Shown in pieces: positions 1 through 8,691 of a stretch of DNA of 62,373 nucleotides. The notes beneath the pieces are model-generated. The model was not told where the DNA came from. It made no database searches and saw nothing but the letters and a program-made list of their open reading frames with translations. The translations under genes and the position numbers were made by a program. This stretch comes from Gammaproteobacteria bacterium. GTDB taxonomy: Bacteria > Pseudomonadota > Gammaproteobacteria > 21-64-14. Every line of letters begins with the position of its first letter. Position 1 is the first letter of the stretch. The stretch spans positions 1 through 62,373 of the forward strand of contig JALUXX010000030.1 in the NCBI GenBank assembly GCA_027013145.1, read 5' to 3'.

Positions 1-84
1 AGCTCGCTCAAAGTACCCTTGTCAAACATGGCCCCACCCCCCGTCGTCGCCACAGCGCAACGGTACGGAGCCAGCTTCACCAGC

Positions 85-228
85 TCAACCTCCCCGGACT
101 TCTGCGATGAACCTTTTTTTGACCGCGGCCTTGCGTTTCGCCGGGGCCTTCTTCTTCGTCACCTTCCTCTTGGCGGCCTTGCGTTTGGGCGCCGCTTTCT
201 TCCGTGTTGCCCGTTTCTTTACTGCCAT
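85..228 (-). CDS. Tiny lysine/alanine-rich histone-H1-like protein (47 aa)
   Basis: This 47-residue protein has about 22 Lys/Arg and 11 Ala in short basic blocks of the AAPKRKAAKRK and TKKKAPAKRKA type. That composition is typical of bacterial histone-H1-like or AlgP/HC-type DNA-compacting tails. It has no hydrophobic segment, so it is probably nucleoid-associated, binding nucleic acid by charge. The start is well placed: ATG at 228 follows AAAGGAGATGCGAAG. The same frame continues far upstream as ORF, but only the part after this ribosome binding site has protein-like composition. It is divergent from the large oxidoreductase gene. The function is inferred from composition only; a basic ribosome-associated peptide is an alternative. 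Confidence 0.72.
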   Translation of the reverse strand: MAVKKRATRKKAAPKRKAAKRKVTKKKAPAKRKAAVKKRFIAEVRGG

Positions 229-542
229 CTTCGCATCTCCTTTCGTTGTACGATGAGACATCGTCGGCTCTACATCGACTGTTGTAGGGAAATCCTTTAA
301 CAATCGGTTCACCATCAGCGGGTTCCGTGCACCGGCGCGATCGTTCCCGCCGCATGGGCGCCGGGCGGTCCGGCGTTGCACGTGAGGTGATCGGGCGCGC
401 GGCGGTCCCGACGGCTCGCCGCCGTTCGGCGGGGCGGCCGCGCGCGGCGGCGGGGACGGTGTGTGCGGCGCCCGCGGGCGGCGGGGACTGTGGTAAGGTG
501 TTCGGCCCATCCGATCCGACCCATCCAGCAGGACGACACGAA
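229..542. other. Divergent intergenic region, 314 bp
   Basis: This stretch separates the small basic gene (minus) from the oxidoreductase (plus). The left 80 bp are A+T-richer than the surroundings and should hold the minus-strand promoter, but I find no clean -35/-10 pair. On the plus strand a possible extended -10 (TGTGGTAAGGT, 489-499) lies about 45 bp before the GTG start at 543, without a recognisable -35. The plus frame stays open back to 327, but the residues encoded there are Arg/Gly/Pro-rich and unlike the rest of the protein. Confidence 0.35.
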
Positions 543-3500
543 GTGGAAGAGGACCCGATACGACAGGCGGGCCTGATACCCGGGCTGCGCTTCCGCGATT
601 TGTTCGAAGTCGACGGGCTGCAACGTCTCGACGAGGCCTTTCTGGAGTGGCTCGCGGCCGAGGACGCGCAGGTGCACCGCGACCTCCTGGCCCTGCGCGA
701 GGCCGAAACCGATCCGCCTTCGCTGGAGCACAGTGCGCTGCTGGTCGCGGCGGCGCCGCATCTGGAGGATTTCGTCGCGCGGCTCTTCGGCGTCGAGGCG
801 CCGCTCGCGGCGCTGTGCGCGCGCACCCTCGCGCACGATCCGGTGATGGCATTCAAGAAGGAATTCGTTCTCAAGCGCGCCCGCCGCTACCGCGGGGAGT
901 TTCCGGAGTCGTTCGCCGAACTCGACCGCTGGCTCGACGATCGCCTGGCCGGTGCCGATGCCGACCGCGAACTCGCGGTGGCCCGATTCGCGCTGGCCGC
1001 GCTGGAGGACGCCGAGGGGCACGCCGAGGATCTGGCGCGACTCACGCGCTGGTGCGCGGCGATCCTCCAGCAGCCTGAGGCGCGCGCGCGGGTGGCCGGC
1101 TGGGTGAGCTTCCGGCTGCCGCGACCGGTCGACCACGGGCATCTCGTCGATCGTCGCCGTGTCGAGGGTGATCCGGCCGGGCGCGAGGAGGGCGATCCCG
1201 CCTCGTTCCGGCGCCGCGACGGCTTCGCCTTGACCGACCCGCGCATGGCCTCGCGCGAGGTCCAGGGGGAGGTCCACTACTGCATCTACTGTCACGACCA
1301 CGACGGCGATTTCTGCTCCAAAGGCTTCCCGCGCAAGAAGGGCGAGCCCGAACTGGGCCTGAAGGTCGACCCTCTGGGCAACATCCTCACGGGCTGCCCC
1401 CTGGAGGAGAAGATTTCCGAGATGCACACCCTGCAGCGCGACGGGCACACCCTCGCGGCCCTCGCCGTGGTCATGGTCGACAACCCGATGGTGCCGGCGA
1501 CCGGCCACCGCATCTGCAACGATTGCATGAAGGCGTGCATCTATCAGAAGCAGGATCCGGTCAACATCCCGCAGATTGAGACCCGCGTGCTCACCGACGT
1601 TCTCGAGCTGCCCTGGGGCGTGGAGATCTACGGGCTGCTCACGCGTTGGAACCCGCTGCGCCGGCGCCAGTACCGCATGCAGCCCTACAACGGGCGCAAG
1701 GTGCTCATCGCCGGGATGGGCCCGGCGGGATTCACCATGGCCCATCACCTGACGATGGAGGGGTGCGCGGTGGTGGGCATCGACGGGCTCAAGATCGAGC
1801 CCCTGCCCGAGGCCCTGCTGCGCGGGCCGGTGCGCGACTATTCGGACCTGGTCGAACCGCTCGACCGGCGCGTGAACTACGGTTTCGGCGGTGTCGCCGA
1901 GTACGGGATCACGGTGCGCTGGGACAAGAATTTCCTCAAGGTGATCTACCTCACGCTGGCGCGCCGGCCGACCTTCCAGGTCTTCGGCGGAGTGCGCCTG
2001 GGCGGTACCGTGACCCTGGAGGACGCCTGGGAACAGGGCTTCGACCACGTGTGCAACGCCTGCGGGACCGGGCTGCCGCGGGTGATCCCGATGGGCAACA
2101 GCCTGGCGCGCGGCATGCGCCAGGCGAGCGACTTCCTCATGGCGCTGCAGCTCACCGGCGCGGCCAAGTCCGACAGCCTTGCCAACCTGCAGTTGCGGAT
2201 GCCGGCCGTGGTCATCGGCGGCGGTCTGACCGCGGTCGACACGGCGACCGAGGTGCAGGCGTACTACATCGCGCAGGTGGAGAAGGTTCTCGCGCGCCAC
2301 GAACGCCTGACGGCCGAACTCGGTGAAGACAAGATCCTCGCGCGGTTGGACGAGGAGAATCGCGGCATCCTGGCCGAGTTCCTGGAGCACGGGCGCGCGG
2401 TGCGGGCCGAGCGCGCGCGCGCCGCAGCCGCCGGCGAGGCGCCGGATTTCATCCCGCTGTTGCGCCGCTGGGGCGGGGTCACACTGGTCTACCGGCGGGG
2501 GATGAACGAGTCGCCGGCCTACCTGCGCAACCACGAGGAGATCATCAAGGCCCTCGAGGAGGGCGTCTACTACGCCGAAGGTCTGGAACCGGTGCGCGCC
2601 GAACTCGACCGTTACGGCCACGTGGAGGCGCTGGTCTGCCGGCGCCGCCGCCAGCATGAAGGGCGCTGGCTGGCGACGAGCGAGGAGGTCACGCTCGCGG
2701 CGCGGGCGGTCTTCGTCGCCGCCGGCGCGGTCCCGAATACCATCTACGAGCGCGAGCACCCCGGCAACTTCGAGCTCGACGGGGATCATTTCCTGCCGCA
2801 CGTGTGTCACGGGCGTGATCTGCAGCCGGTGCAGGCGGTGCAGCACTGCAAGGAGCCGGAGTTCGGGCCGTTCACCTCCCACCGCGACGGCGACCGCTGC
2901 GTCACCTTCATCGGCGACACCCACCCGGCCTTCCACGGCAGCGTGGTCAAGGCGGTGGCATCGGCGCAGCGCAGCTACCCGCAGGTGATGTACGCGCTGC
3001 GTGAGTGCGCCGCGCCTGCCGACGACTCGGCCGAATCCTATCGCGCCTTCCGGGCGCGTATGGACGATCTGCTCACGGCGCGGGTGCACCGCGTCAAGCT
3101 CGACAACCCCTCCGTGGTGGAGCTGGCGATCCGCGCGCCGCTGGCCGCGCGCAACTTCCGGCCGGGTCAGTTCTACCGTCTGCAGACCTTCGAGGGCCTC
3201 AGCCCAGTGGCGGAGGGCACGCGCCTGCAGATCCCGCTGCAGACCGTGAGCGGGGCCGGTGTGGAGGGCGACGATATCCGCCTGTTCGTGCTCCGCGGCG
3301 GCGCCAACCCGCGCCTGGCCGCGGCGCTGGAGCCCGGCCAGCCCCTGGTGCTGATGGGGCCGGCCGGGGCGCCGACGCCGATCGAGAGTGGTCGCACCGT
3401 CCTCGTGATCGCCGGCCGCTGGGGTGCGGCGGCGATGTTCGCGCTCGGCCCGGCGCTGCGTGCGGCCGGCGACCGCGTGCTCTACTTCGCGACGTTCCGC

Positions 3501-4052
3501 AGCGCCGAGGAACTCTACTATCGCGAGCAGCTCGAGGCCGGGGCCGATCGCATCGTCTGGGCGACGGCCGCGGAGCCGGCGATCGCGGCGCACCGTCCCG
3601 CCGATCTCAGCGTGATCGGGGCGAATGTCATCGAGCTGTTGCGCCGCTACGGCGACGGCGAACTGGAGCCCGCGGGCGCGGCGCCGGCGATCCCGCTGGC
3701 CGACGTCGACGAGATCCTGGTGATGGGCTCCACCGGTCTGCTGCGCGGTCTTCAGCAGGCCCTGCGGGGCGATCTGAAGGCCTACTTCAAGCCCGACGTG
3801 CAGGCGATGGGGACGGTGGGCAGTCCGATGCAGTGCATGCTGCAGGGGGTCTGCGCGCAGTGCCTGCAGTGGCAGATCGATCCGCAGACGGGCGAGCGCA
3901 CGCGGGCGGTGTTCTCCTGCGCCATGCAGGATCAGCCGCTGTTCTGGATCGACCTCGACAATCTCGCGGCGCGCCAGGCGCAGAACCGTTTGCAGGATTA
4001 CCTGACGGATCTCTGGCTCGGGCGCGTGCTCGCGCACCGGGAAGAACAATGA
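543..4052 (+). CDS. Large FAD/NAD(P)- and Fe-S-dependent oxidoreductase (1169 aa, GltD/NfnB-like plus PyrK-like modules)
   Basis: This is a cytoplasmic multidomain flavoenzyme. Residues 1-230 have no motif I know. Around 246-340 lies a cysteine-rich segment (YCIYC, DFCSKGFP, TGCP, then CNDCMKACIYQ), suited to one or two Fe-S clusters, as in the N-terminal region of GltD/NfnB-type proteins. A Rossmann FAD site (VLIAGMGPAGF) begins near 387, and a second nucleotide-binding glycine motif (GGGLTAVDTATE) near 560. From about 845 the protein resembles ferredoxin-reductase/PyrK (FRPGQFYRL). It ends with a PyrK-like 2Fe-2S pattern near 1096-1125 (CMLQGVC, then CAQC, then a Cys 18 residues on). The GTG start follows AGGACGACACGAA. 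The combination suggests internal electron transfer or bifurcation between NAD(P)H and another donor; the substrate is unknown. The next gene overlaps by ATGA. Confidence 0.85.
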   Translation: MEEDPIRQAGLIPGLRFRDLFEVDGLQRLDEAFLEWLAAEDAQVHRDLLALREAETDPPSLEHSALLVAAAPHLEDFVARLFGVEAPLAALCARTLAHDPVMAFKKEFVLKRARRYRGEFPESFAELDRWLDDRLAGADADRELAVARFALAALEDAEGHAEDLARLTRWCAAILQQPEARARVAGWVSFRLPRPVDHGHLVDRRRVEGDPAGREEGDPASFRRRDGFALTDPRMASREVQGEVHYCIYCHDHDGDFCSKGFPRKKGEPELGLKVDPLGNILTGCPLEEKISEMHTLQRDGHTLAALAVVMVDNPMVPATGHRICNDCMKACIYQKQDPVNIPQIETRVLTDVLELPWGVEIYGLLTRWNPLRRRQYRMQPYNGRKVLIAGMGPAGFTMAHHLTMEGCAVVGIDGLKIEPLPEALLRGPVRDYSDLVEPLDRRVNYGFGGVAEYGITVRWDKNFLKVIYLTLARRPTFQVFGGVRLGGTVTLEDAWEQGFDHVCNACGTGLPRVIPMGNSLARGMRQASDFLMALQLTGAAKSDSLANLQLRMPAVVIGGGLTAVDTATEVQAYYIAQVEKVLARHERLTAELGEDKILARLDEENRGILAEFLEHGRAVRAERARAAAAGEAPDFIPLLRRWGGVTLVYRRGMNESPAYLRNHEEIIKALEEGVYYAEGLEPVRAELDRYGHVEALVCRRRRQHEGRWLATSEEVTLAARAVFVAAGAVPNTIYEREHPGNFELDGDHFLPHVCHGRDLQPVQAVQHCKEPEFGPFTSHRDGDRCVTFIGDTHPAFHGSVVKAVASAQRSYPQVMYALRECAAPADDSAESYRAFRARMDDLLTARVHRVKLDNPSVVELAIRAPLAARNFRPGQFYRLQTFEGLSPVAEGTRLQIPLQTVSGAGVEGDDIRLFVLRGGANPRLAAALEPGQPLVLMGPAGAPTPIESGRTVLVIAGRWGAAAMFALGPALRAAGDRVLYFATFRSAEELYYREQLEAGADRIVWATAAEPAIAAHRPADLSVIGANVIELLRRYGDGELEPAGAAPAIPLADVDEILVMGSTGLLRGLQQALRGDLKAYFKPDVQAMGTVGSPMQCMLQGVCAQCLQWQIDPQTGERTRAVFSCAMQDQPLFWIDLDNLAARQAQNRLQDYLTDLWLGRVLAHREEQ

Positions 4053-4333
4053 ACCCCGGCCCCGGCGATGCCGCCGCCCGCACGCTGGGCTGGCGCCGCG
4101 GCGCGCGGGCGGTTCCGGCGGTGCTGGTCGCGCTCCTCCTGTCCGGCTGCGGCACGGACTTCGACCGCGCCGTCTACGACACCCTGAACAACGTCCAACG
4201 CCAGCAACGGCCCTGTGTGGCCCCCGTGCCGACGGACTGCCCGAAGACGCCGAGTTACGAACAGTACCGGCGCGAGCGCGACGCCGCGCAACGGCCGGAG
4301 CCGAATGCGCCCGACGCGGCCCCGGGTTCCTAG
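4049..4333 (+). CDS. Small predicted lipoprotein (94 aa)
   Basis: This short secreted protein has an N-terminal basic stretch, a hydrophobic segment (VPAVLVALLLSGC) and a lipobox with the acylated Cys at about residue 36. The mature part is about 60 residues, rich in Pro and Gln, with two further cysteines (RPCVAPVPTDCP) that could form a disulfide. The start ATG overlaps the oxidoreductase stop (ATGA), so the two are probably cotranslated. The stop codon TAG lies exactly at the edge of the palindromic element at 4331, so the C-terminus may have been set by its insertion. There is no recognised family. Confidence 0.6.
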   Translation: MNPGPGDAAARTLGWRRGARAVPAVLVALLLSGCGTDFDRAVYDTLNNVQRQQRPCVAPVPTDCPKTPSYEQYRRERDAAQRPEPNAPDAAPGS

Positions 4334-4462
4334 GAGCCTGTCGGACTTAGGTGTTCGTAGCGAGGCGGCGGGAGATCGAGGACAGTTTTCCGATCGTTTG
4401 AGGCGAATAGTGATCGCTATTTAACGAGAACGATCGGAAAAATGGGCCGATCTCCCACCGCC
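4331..4462 (+). repeat. MITE-like palindromic element, copy 1 (right end missing)
   Basis: The element begins TAGGAGCCTGTCGGACTT and matches the reverse complement of 53782-53940 along its length. By eye there are about 16 mismatches and one 6-bp insertion over roughly 125 aligned bases. Shared blocks include AGCGAGGCGGCGGGAGATCG and GGGCCGATCTCCCACCGCC. The last 35 or so bases of copy 2, including the outer right terminal repeat, are absent here. No transposase is encoded. The remaining bases up to the mltD start at 4696 show nothing recognisable. Confidence 0.75.
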
Positions 4463-4695
4463 CGGTACCGTTCGTTGCAAAGCCGCCGCCTTCCGTTCTT
4501 TGGCACGTTCCTTGCTCAATCCTGCCGGGGGCGGTTGTTCGCCGACCGATTGACGCAGCGGGTCGTCGCCGTGTCAAAATCCGCCGGCCCGGCGCCTCGG
4601 GCGAGGTTTCGCGCCGCTGCGCGCTGGCGATGGCGGCGGCGGGGAGAGGCGTGCGAACTCCGGGTGCGGATCCACGAATCAGGGACGGTTTGGCC

Positions 4696-6117
4696 ATGGG
4701 ACTGCAGCGGATACGGGTGGGTCTGTTCCTCTTCGGATTGCTCCTTTCACTCCCGGCCTGGTCGAATCCCGAGACGGCGGCACCGGCAAGCGCGGTCCCG
4801 GACCCCTTCCCGGTCCCGGCGGTCCTCAAGCCCAACGTCGCGTTCTGGTGCAAGGTGTTCGCCGTCTGGAGGCGCGACCAGGTGGTGCTGCACGACTCCG
4901 ATCACCTTGGACTGATCTATGAGACTTTGGAGCTGCCCGGTCCGGTCGGGGAGCGCCAGAGCCGCGCGCAACGCGACTACGTGCGGCGGGCGAGGGCCGC
5001 GCTCGAAGACCGGCTGGCGCGGCTCGAGCGCCGGGTGCGCGGGGGCCGGGTGCTGGACGCGCGCCAGCGTGCACTGCTGGCGCGCATCATCGCCTTCGCG
5101 GGCCCGCACGCCCTCGCGGGTGCCGCCGACCGGGTGCGTGCGCAGCGCGGGATGCGCGGGCGCTTCCTGCGCGGGCTGGAGCGCAGCGGCCGCTACGAGG
5201 CGCGCTTCCGCGCGATCTTCCGCGCCGCCGGGCTGCCGCCGGACCTCGCCTATCTCCCGCACGTCGAGTCCTCCTTCCGCTCCGCGGCGCGCTCCAGCGC
5301 CGGTGCCGTCGGAATGTGGCAGTTCACGCGCAGCGCGGGGCGGGTGTTCCTGCAGATCGATCGCGCGGTCGACGAGCGGCGCGACCCCTTCGCCGCGGCG
5401 CGCGCGGCGGCGGGCTACCTCAAGACGGCCTATGCCGCGCTCGAAAGCTGGCCGCTCGCGGTCACCTCGTACAACTATGGGATCCTCGGGATGATGCAGG
5501 CGCGCGAGCGCTACGGGACCGATTTCACCCGCATCCTGCAGGACTACCGCTCGCGTACCTTCGGCTTCGCCTCGCGCAACTTCTATGCCGAGTTCCTCGC
5601 CGCGCGCGCGATCGCCCGTGACCCGCGACGCTGGTTCGGGCACGCGATCCGCTATGATCGGCCGATCGCGCAGGACCGCGTCGTGTTGAAGCGCCCGGTG
5701 CGGGTGCGGGTGCTCGCCGCGCACTACCGGGTCGCGCCCGTGACGCTGGCCGCACTGAACCCGGCCTGGAACCGTATCGTCGTCCGCGGCCGGATTCCGC
5801 TGCCCGCCGGCAGTACGGTACGGTTGCCGGCCGGCCGCGTCGCCGAGTTCGGGATCGCCCATCGCTGGGCCCGGCTGCACCGCGCGCCGCACCCGGTCCC
5901 GGTCGTGCTGCGTCTGATCCGGGCCGCCGAGGCGCAGGTGCGCGGCGCGGGGTCGCGCGCCCTCTACCACATCGTGCGCCGCGACGAGACGCTGACCGGT
6001 ATCGCACGCCGCTACCGCATCCCGCTCCCGCGCCTGCGCGCCCTGAACGGGATTCCCCGCGGCGACGACCTCATCCGCATCGGCGAGCGCCTGCTGGTGC
6101 GCGCGCCGCGGTACTGA
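4696..6117 (+). CDS. mltD: MltD-like membrane-bound lytic murein transglycosylase with LysM
   Basis: It cleaves the MurNAc-GlcNAc bond of peptidoglycan in the periplasm. The protein is 473 aa. A signal sequence (MGLQRIRVGLFLFGLLLSLPAWS) is followed by a variable region. The SLT domain lies at about 175-310, with the catalytic glutamate in YLPHVESSFR, then GAVGMWQF and SYNYGILGM, all hallmarks of family 1D transglycosylases. Two LysM-type segments follow: a weak one around 335-385 and a clear C-terminal one (YHIVRRDETLTGIARRYRI). ATG 4696 was chosen because it opens the signal peptide and follows AGGGACGG; the upstream in-frame residues are not signal-like. It appears monocistronic. MltD in E. 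coli is a lipoprotein; here I see no lipobox. Confidence 0.88.
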   Translation: MGLQRIRVGLFLFGLLLSLPAWSNPETAAPASAVPDPFPVPAVLKPNVAFWCKVFAVWRRDQVVLHDSDHLGLIYETLELPGPVGERQSRAQRDYVRRARAALEDRLARLERRVRGGRVLDARQRALLARIIAFAGPHALAGAADRVRAQRGMRGRFLRGLERSGRYEARFRAIFRAAGLPPDLAYLPHVESSFRSAARSSAGAVGMWQFTRSAGRVFLQIDRAVDERRDPFAAARAAAGYLKTAYAALESWPLAVTSYNYGILGMMQARERYGTDFTRILQDYRSRTFGFASRNFYAEFLAARAIARDPRRWFGHAIRYDRPIAQDRVVLKRPVRVRVLAAHYRVAPVTLAALNPAWNRIVVRGRIPLPAGSTVRLPAGRVAEFGIAHRWARLHRAPHPVPVVLRLIRAAEAQVRGAGSRALYHIVRRDETLTGIARRYRIPLPRLRALNGIPRGDDLIRIGERLLVRAPRY

Positions 6118-6312
6118 TCACCTTCGGCGGTCGCCGGGATATCGCCCGCCGCACCCGGAAACGGCATGCCGCCCCGCGGCGCGCCGTGGCCCGCCTTCGC
6201 GCCTGAGACACGCGGGCGCCACTGCGCGTTTTCCCGGACGCACGGATGATCGGGGTCTTCCCGGCTTCCGTGGCGTCCTTGCGGGCGCCCGGACGGCGGG
6301 CGGTCCGGGGGT

Positions 6313-7179
6313 TCAGTGCGCCGCCGCGCCCGATTCGCGCCAGATGTCGGTGATCGGCCGGCGTTGCGCGCTGTGGCCGAGGGGGGGCAGGCCGTAGAGC
6401 GCCTCAATCGTGCGCAGCACGCGGTAGTGATCGATGCGCTCGGTGTAGACCCCGGGGCGGACGCGACCGCCGACGAAGATCGTCGGGATGTGGTTGCCGC
6501 TCTGGCGGTCGTCCTCGTCCCAGGTCAGGATGAAGAGGTCGTTGTGGGTCCGCGCCCAGCGGATATAGGCACCGAGGTGTTCGCGCAGCCAGGTGTCGGC
6601 GCGCTTCACACTGCCGTCATGCATGTCGTTCATCATGTTCGGGATCACGAAGGAGACCGTCGGCAGGCGGCGGAAATCCTTCGGAAAGGCGGAGAACGGG
6701 CGGTTGACGGCGGCGGGAACGTCGACGCCCTGCCAGTTCACCACCGGATTGTGCTTGCGGCGGTACTCCCCGGCGCTGCATCCGCTGAACCCCGCGGCCG
6801 GCAGCGACTCGGAATAGATGGCGAACCCGAGGCCGGCGCGACGCAGGGCGGTGGCCAGGTTGGGGCCCCGGAAGGTGTGCGGGCAGGAGTCGCTGCGCAG
6901 CCCCTGGGTCGCGCCCGAAAACAGGGCGAGGTAGTTCGGCTCGCTGGGATGGGTGATCGCATAGGCGCGGTTGAAGAGCACGCCCCAGCGTGCGAGGGCG
7001 TTGATGTACGGTGCATCGGGATTGCCGATGATATCGCTGTAGGAGCGGTTCTCCTCGATCACGATCACCACGTGATCCGGCGGCGGGGGCAGGGTCGGGG
7101 CGGCGGCGCCTGTCGGGCCGAGGACCACGGCGGCCGCCCCCGCGAGGGCCGCCCAACGCCTCGAATTGATTGGGGTCAC
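6313..7179 (-). CDS. Secreted phosphoesterase-family protein (acid phosphatase/phospholipase C type)
   Basis: This 288-aa protein has a signal peptide (ending near AAVVLGPTGAAA) and the phosphoesterase-family (PF04185) pattern: HVVIVIEENRSYSDIIG near the N-terminus, HPSEPNYLALFSG, and near the C-terminus FILTWDEDDRQSGNHIPTIFVG. In alkaline-phosphatase-superfamily enzymes these segments supply the metal-binding acidic and histidine residues. It probably hydrolyses phosphomonoesters or phospholipid head groups outside the cytoplasm. The start is GTG at 7179, preceded by GGAGCATCCGATC. It is divergent from the acyltransferase gene across an A+T-rich patch containing TATAAT. The 195 bp downstream, before mltD's end, hold nothing obvious. 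Confidence 0.85.
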   Translation of the reverse strand: MTPINSRRWAALAGAAAVVLGPTGAAAPTLPPPPDHVVIVIEENRSYSDIIGNPDAPYINALARWGVLFNRAYAITHPSEPNYLALFSGATQGLRSDSCPHTFRGPNLATALRRAGLGFAIYSESLPAAGFSGCSAGEYRRKHNPVVNWQGVDVPAAVNRPFSAFPKDFRRLPTVSFVIPNMMNDMHDGSVKRADTWLREHLGAYIRWARTHNDLFILTWDEDDRQSGNHIPTIFVGGRVRPGVYTERIDHYRVLRTIEALYGLPPLGHSAQRRPITDIWRESGAAAH

Positions 7180-7289
7180 GATCGGATGCTCCGCGCGCGC
7201 CGCCCGGCGCCCGATGTTTCCTATAATTCTATACGGGCGGCCGCGGGTGCAAGTCGCGGCGCGTGCAGGTGGACGCGGCGGGGGGTGGC

Positions 7290-8624
7290 GTGGGATTCCG
7301 GACCGCGGATTGGTACGGCGGACGTTGGCTGATCGCCGAACCCGGGCGCGAAGGGCTCGCGCGGCGGGCTGTGCGGCGCGTGCTGATGCAGGCGTTCGAT
7401 ACGGCGGTACGCCTCTCCCACCAGGTCGAAGTGACGGGCCTCGAGCACTACTCGCGCACGCGCCCGACGCTGATCGTCGCGAGCCACCGGCGGGATACCG
7501 ACGGGCCGCTGCTCGGCAGTGCGCTGATCGACCGGCGCGGTCGCCGGCCGGTGGGTCCGTTGCCGCACTTCGTCGCGCGCGAGGACCTGTTCCGGCGCGG
7601 ATTCCTGCGCGAGTATCTCACCGGCTGGCCGCGCCCGTTGCGGGAGCTGCTGGGCGTGATCAACGTCGCCCCGGTGCTGGAGTTGCTGCACGCCCATCCC
7701 ATGCGGCGGATTCCGGAGCGCAGTCTGTGGGAGACCCTGGAGGACGTCCGCGCGGTGTGCGGCGACCTGCCGATCACGGAGGTGCTGCGGCCGCGTTGGG
7801 TGGAGGAGGTGAGGCGTCTGGCCCCGCGCGGCGCGGCCGGGCTGAAGGTCTCGGACGTGCTGAAACGACGGTATCGTCCGGTCCTGCGGCTGCGTTACGG
7901 CCTCTCCAAACTGACGCGGGAGTGTTTTCGCGCGATCAAGCCGCACGAGCGGCAGGTGATCGAGGCCCAGCTCGGGCGTTTCGTGGCGCTCCTCGATCGC
8001 GGCGAGTCGGTGCAACTGGAACCGGAAGGGACGGTATCGACCGACGGCAGTTTCCATCGTATCCGCAACGGGCTCTATACGCTTTTGGCGCGGGCGAAGC
8101 GGCCTCCACCCGTACTCCCGGTCGGCATCACCTATGACTTCATCTGCAGCGGCTGCACCCGCGTCTTCGTCAATGTCGGGCCGGAGCTGACCGGGCTCGA
8201 GGCGCTCCCGCGCCGCGAGGTCAATGCGCGCGTGGCACGGGCCATCCGGGCGCTCACCACGGTCACGGTGAGTCAACTCGCCACCCGTCACCTTCTCGAA
8301 GCCGTCGGCCCTGCGGGCGGCGGTTCGGTCACGGCCGCGGAACTGGAGGCGTGCGTCGCGGAGCAGGCGCTTCGCTGGCGGCGCCGCGGCCTGCAGGTCG
8401 ATCCGCGCGCCTTCGATGAGCGCGAACGCCGGCGCCGCGTGCATGGCTACCTGCAATACTGCGTGCGGCACGGTGCCCTGGTGCGCCGGCGCGGCGACGT
8501 GTTCGTCGCGGGTGCCGGCTCGCGCCGCGGTCACGGCGGGCCGGGCGAGGCGCATTTCCTGCGTTACGCACACAACGAGTTCGACGGCATCGCGCGTTGT
8601 ACCGCCGGGGCTGCGAGCAGCTGA
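7290..8624 (+). CDS. PlsC-like glycerolipid acyltransferase (long form)
   Basis: The acyltransferase signature is present: the H-x4-D motif (SHRRDTDGP) and, much later, a substrate-binding EPEGT motif (QLEPEGTVSTDG), followed by PVGITYDF. It should transfer acyl chains to a lysophospholipid or a related acceptor at the inner membrane. About 444 aa is longer than ordinary PlsC (about 240-280). The spacing between the motifs is large (about 170 residues), and there is an extra C-terminal region of about 150 residues. GTG 7290 follows GGGGGGTGGC; an alternative GTG lies at 7263 without a ribosome binding site. The next gene begins 67 bp on and is probably cotranscribed. The exact acceptor is unknown. 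Confidence 0.78.
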   Translation: MGFRTADWYGGRWLIAEPGREGLARRAVRRVLMQAFDTAVRLSHQVEVTGLEHYSRTRPTLIVASHRRDTDGPLLGSALIDRRGRRPVGPLPHFVAREDLFRRGFLREYLTGWPRPLRELLGVINVAPVLELLHAHPMRRIPERSLWETLEDVRAVCGDLPITEVLRPRWVEEVRRLAPRGAAGLKVSDVLKRRYRPVLRLRYGLSKLTRECFRAIKPHERQVIEAQLGRFVALLDRGESVQLEPEGTVSTDGSFHRIRNGLYTLLARAKRPPPVLPVGITYDFICSGCTRVFVNVGPELTGLEALPRREVNARVARAIRALTTVTVSQLATRHLLEAVGPAGGGSVTAAELEACVAEQALRWRRRGLQVDPRAFDERERRRRVHGYLQYCVRHGALVRRRGDVFVAGAGSRRGHGGPGEAHFLRYAHNEFDGIARCTAGAASS

Positions 8625-8691
8625 GCCGGTGCGCGCGCCGCGGCGCCTGATGCGGGGCCGGCCGGCGCCCGGTGTGCTAGAGTCGCCCCGC

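Noticed and set aside
315-4049. Very long open frame on the minus strand opposite the oxidoreductase
   Set aside because: It encodes Arg/His/Gly-rich sequence with no domain, as expected opposite a GC-rich gene; the plus-strand frame has clear cofactor motifs.
7222-7227. Perfect TATAAT as promoter of the acyltransferase gene
   Set aside because: No -35 hexamer is visible 16-19 bp upstream and the patch could also serve the minus-strand gene, so no promoter feature was called.
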